A stretch of DNA of 64,000 nt from Oerskovia enterophila (GTDB taxonomy: Bacteria; Actinomycetota; Actinomycetes; Actinomycetales; Cellulomonadaceae), in assembly GCF_001692445.1 (NCBI RefSeq), contig NZ_MAQA01000003.1:62001-126000 (forward strand), given 5' to 3'. Below, piece after piece: positions 62,260 to 64,000 of the stretch; position 1 is the stretch's first letter; every line of letters begins with the position of its first letter. Position numbers and translations under genes: made by a program. Under the pieces are notes generated by a model. It was not told the DNA's origin, ran no database searches, and saw nothing but the letters and a program-made list of their open reading frames with translations.

Positions 62260-63003
62260 CCCCCGGCTCCGCGGGCGCAGCGAGCCGCGAAGCCCGACCG
62301 AGGACCGCGGGCCGACACTTCGGACAAGACGAGACCCCTGATCACGCGCCAGCATCTTGGGCGAGTCAGGGGTCTCGTCAGGATCCTATCCGTAACCGGG
62401 CAACCGGTATGTCGGCATCCCAGGAGGTCTCGGGGCAGCAGGTGCCTGTGGCGTTCGCCACTGAGGACACCCCGCTGTGACATCGGGGACCTCAGACCGC
62501 GCTCGTCGCAGGGGCCCGACCTTCCCCGTCACAGGGTCGGATGCGGTCTTGCTCAGCGGTCTCACAACAGGCCTTCCACCCCGGCGCACGCCCGCCCGGC
62601 GAGGATAGGTGACTGGTTGACAGTCCAGATCGTGCCAACAACCGGGAGACGAGTGAGTTGGAGTTCCACGTCTCACTCGCCCCGGCCGCACGGCGACCCC
62701 AGGTCAACGGCGCATCGTCCGACACCGTGCGAAGAACTGGCAGGCTGCGGTGCATGCGGTCAGTGGAACAGATCGCAGGTGCCGCTCGCTCCGGAGCGCA
62801 CCCGGATGTAAGGCGGCTCACAGCAGCACACCATAGCCATCAGCGCCGCCGGCGCAGAGATTCTGACAGGTTCCTCGTCGGGCCGGTGAACGCCTGTGGT
62901 CGGCACCGAGCAAGCGCGACGTGCGCCGTGCATCCCGACGTGCTTCACGTGAACGCCGACGAGCCTCCGCCCAAGCGATAGCACCACATCGAGAAGCGCA
63001 CTC
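62260..63003. other. 744-bp interval without a supported gene
   Basis: Contains a 14-bp perfect inverted repeat (separate entry). ORFs here have shadow-like composition; none has a good start and recognisable content. Confidence 0.4.
62326..62377. terminator. 14-bp perfect inverted repeat
   Basis: GACGAGACCCCTGA / TCAGGGGTCTCGTC with a 24-nt loop, 67 bp after the hydrolase-like gene. A terminator is simplest; the long loop also allows a mobile-element end. Confidence 0.5.
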
Positions 63004-63771
63004 CTACGGCGCATCTCCCGAATCGAGTCGCCGCTCTATGGCCTTTAGCACCTCGATCTGCCGCGCATTGAACAGTTCGGCGGTCTGTTCCTCGAGCAGG
63101 TGGGCATTCTGATGCAAGGTGTTCGGCCTCTCCCATTCTGCGACACTGGCGAGTATGGGCTGCATGGTAGCCACGAAGGTGCCGGTGAGTTCATCTGCGT
63201 CTTCGTCCGACGTCTCCGGGTCGAGACGCGCGAAGCGTTCGACTAGCGACGACACCACGGGAGCGAGGTCGGGTGAGCTGAGCCGCTCGTAGAGCCGCAC
63301 GATGTGGGGCATCCCGTCGTCTCCCGCGAGGTGGGCGAGGAGCACGGCCTGATCGCGATCAGCTCTCGAGACCGTCGGCAACTCGGCCTTGGCGATCAAT
63401 GCGACGAACGGCGCGAGTTCGGGTGGCAGGTCCGGCATTGCTCGGTGCGCGCGGACGCTAACAACGAGGTTGCGCTGAGCAGTGAGCCGATCGATCTGCT
63501 CGGTCAATTCGGTCTCGAGTTCGTCGAGGAGCTTCGCGGCATCCTTCTCTCTGTCGTCCTCTCTGTCATCGAGGAGAGTGGGCATCCGGTCGAGCGGGAT
63601 GCCCAGGGCCACGAGACGCTTGATGCGCAGGACGCGCACCAGGTCATGGACGTCATAGTTGCGATAGTCGTTGCTCGAGCGTCGGGGCTCGTCGAGGATC
63701 CCGACCTGGTGGTAGTGCCGCAAAGCGCGGACCGTGAGCCCGGAGAGCCGGGCGAGTTCGCTACTGCGCAT
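63004..63771 (-). CDS. MerR-family regulator
   Basis: 255 residues from ATG 63771. MerR wHTH at the N-terminus (MRSSELARLSGLTVRALRHYHQVGILDEPRRSSNDYRNYDVHDLVRVLRIKRLVALGIPLD), dimerisation helix (LLDELETELTEQIDRLTAQR), and a long helical C-terminal domain. Overlaps the end of the exporter gene by 11 bp, so it probably regulates that exporter. Confidence 0.9.
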   Translation of the reverse strand: MRSSELARLSGLTVRALRHYHQVGILDEPRRSSNDYRNYDVHDLVRVLRIKRLVALGIPLDRMPTLLDDREDDREKDAAKLLDELETELTEQIDRLTAQRNLVVSVRAHRAMPDLPPELAPFVALIAKAELPTVSRADRDQAVLLAHLAGDDGMPHIVRLYERLSSPDLAPVVSSLVERFARLDPETSDEDADELTGTFVATMQPILASVAEWERPNTLHQNAHLLEEQTAELFNARQIEVLKAIERRLDSGDAP

Positions 63772-64000
63772 CGCGTGCCACCACCACATCCTCGCGTTCT
63801 GTGGGTTCTGCTCGTGGCTCCAGATTACGCAACGACCGTGCGAACAGTCCGCCGACCAAGGCCACCAGCCAGATGCCGGCAATCGCGATGGCAGCGACGT
63901 TGAGCGTCGTGTATTCGGTCAGGACCGCCGCCGCGACGAGGGCGAGGGGTGGTACTGCCGTCATGATCGAGTTCTGGGTTCCCATGACTCTTCCTCGCAT
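63761..64000 (-). CDS. MFS exporter, C-terminal part only (5' end outside window)
   Basis: The frame is open to the window edge and ends at 63761. Visible: MRGRVMGTQNSIMTAVPPLALVAAAVLTEYTTLNVAAIAIAGIWLVALVGGLFARSL, the loop and last two helices of an MFS drug-exporter-type protein, followed by an acidic tail. Internal methionines at the edge are not the true start. Confidence 0.75.
   Translation of the reverse strand: MRGRVMGTQNSIMTAVPPLALVAAAVLTEYTTLNVAAIAIAGIWLVALVGGLFARSLRNLEPRAEPTEREDVVVARDAQ

Noticed and set aside
62492-62981. Overlapping ORFs on both strands in the 62.3-63.0 kb interval
   Set aside because: No start signals or recognisable domains; composition typical of shadows.

Overview
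The window is high-GC DNA with frequent GTG starts, a WhiB protein, a DUF2637 membrane protein, an mIHF-like protein and a short-type ThyA/NrdI pair. This points to an actinobacterium, plausibly Micrococcales (lineage is inference). Most of it (about 0.7-60.3 kb) reads as the backbone and cargo of a conjugative plasmid or integrative conjugative element. No transposase, integrase, tRNA, rRNA or CRISPR array was recognised.

Layout. 1-464: 3'-truncated secreted-protein gene. 0.7-3.2 kb: small minus-strand genes, one frameshifted. 3.3-6.9 kb: a plus-strand accessory island with a GAF-like membrane protein and a DUF6414-like protein overlapping a ClpB-like AAA+ ATPase. 7.1-14.4 kb: a sigma-like protein, a secreted HNH nuclease, a secreted/membrane pair, thyA, a DUF2637 protein, nrdI and a lipoprotein. 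14.4-29.3 kb: SNF2 helicase (with intein), DinG-like helicase, a second sigma-like protein, VirB4-type conjugation ATPase (with intein) and a TcpC/VirB8-like protein. 29.5-33 kb: a second secreted/membrane pair and a RecB/Cas4-like nuclease. 33-48 kb: an array of operons encoding proteins that share one N-terminal tag, interrupted at 43.3-45.5 kb by a lower-GC insert (CBS-less IMP dehydrogenase, MarR regulator with a perfect palindromic operator, metal-permease remnant). 48-54.3 kb: a membrane protein, WhiB, the TOPRIM/P-loop replication protein and a candidate iteron origin. 54.4-60.3 kb: ParA/CpaE-like ATPase, membrane protein, mIHF-like protein, a third sigma-like protein. 60.3-64 kb: more ordinary chromosome-like cargo (IclR, GlcG-like protein, an isochorismatase-fold protein lacking its catalytic Cys, MerR regulator, partial MFS exporter).

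Main result. Fifteen otherwise dissimilar proteins begin with the same module, roughly HPR-x-x-x-G-K-F-x-x-K-x-V-x-E-A-x-G-G-L-x-A-L. Many of their operons start with a second conserved DNA leader (GTCAAC, then 7 nt, then ATG) that often forms part of a palindrome. Backbone genes (replication, conjugation, helicase, thyA, nrdI, parA-like) instead carry CGCATAGG followed by 7-8 nt and the start codon, the spacing expected for a -10 element of a leaderless transcript. With three divergent sigma-like proteins encoded nearby, this suggests element-specific transcription with two gene classes, one of which makes a tagged protein cohort. All functional statements come from reading the sequence and from recalled family features; no search was run.
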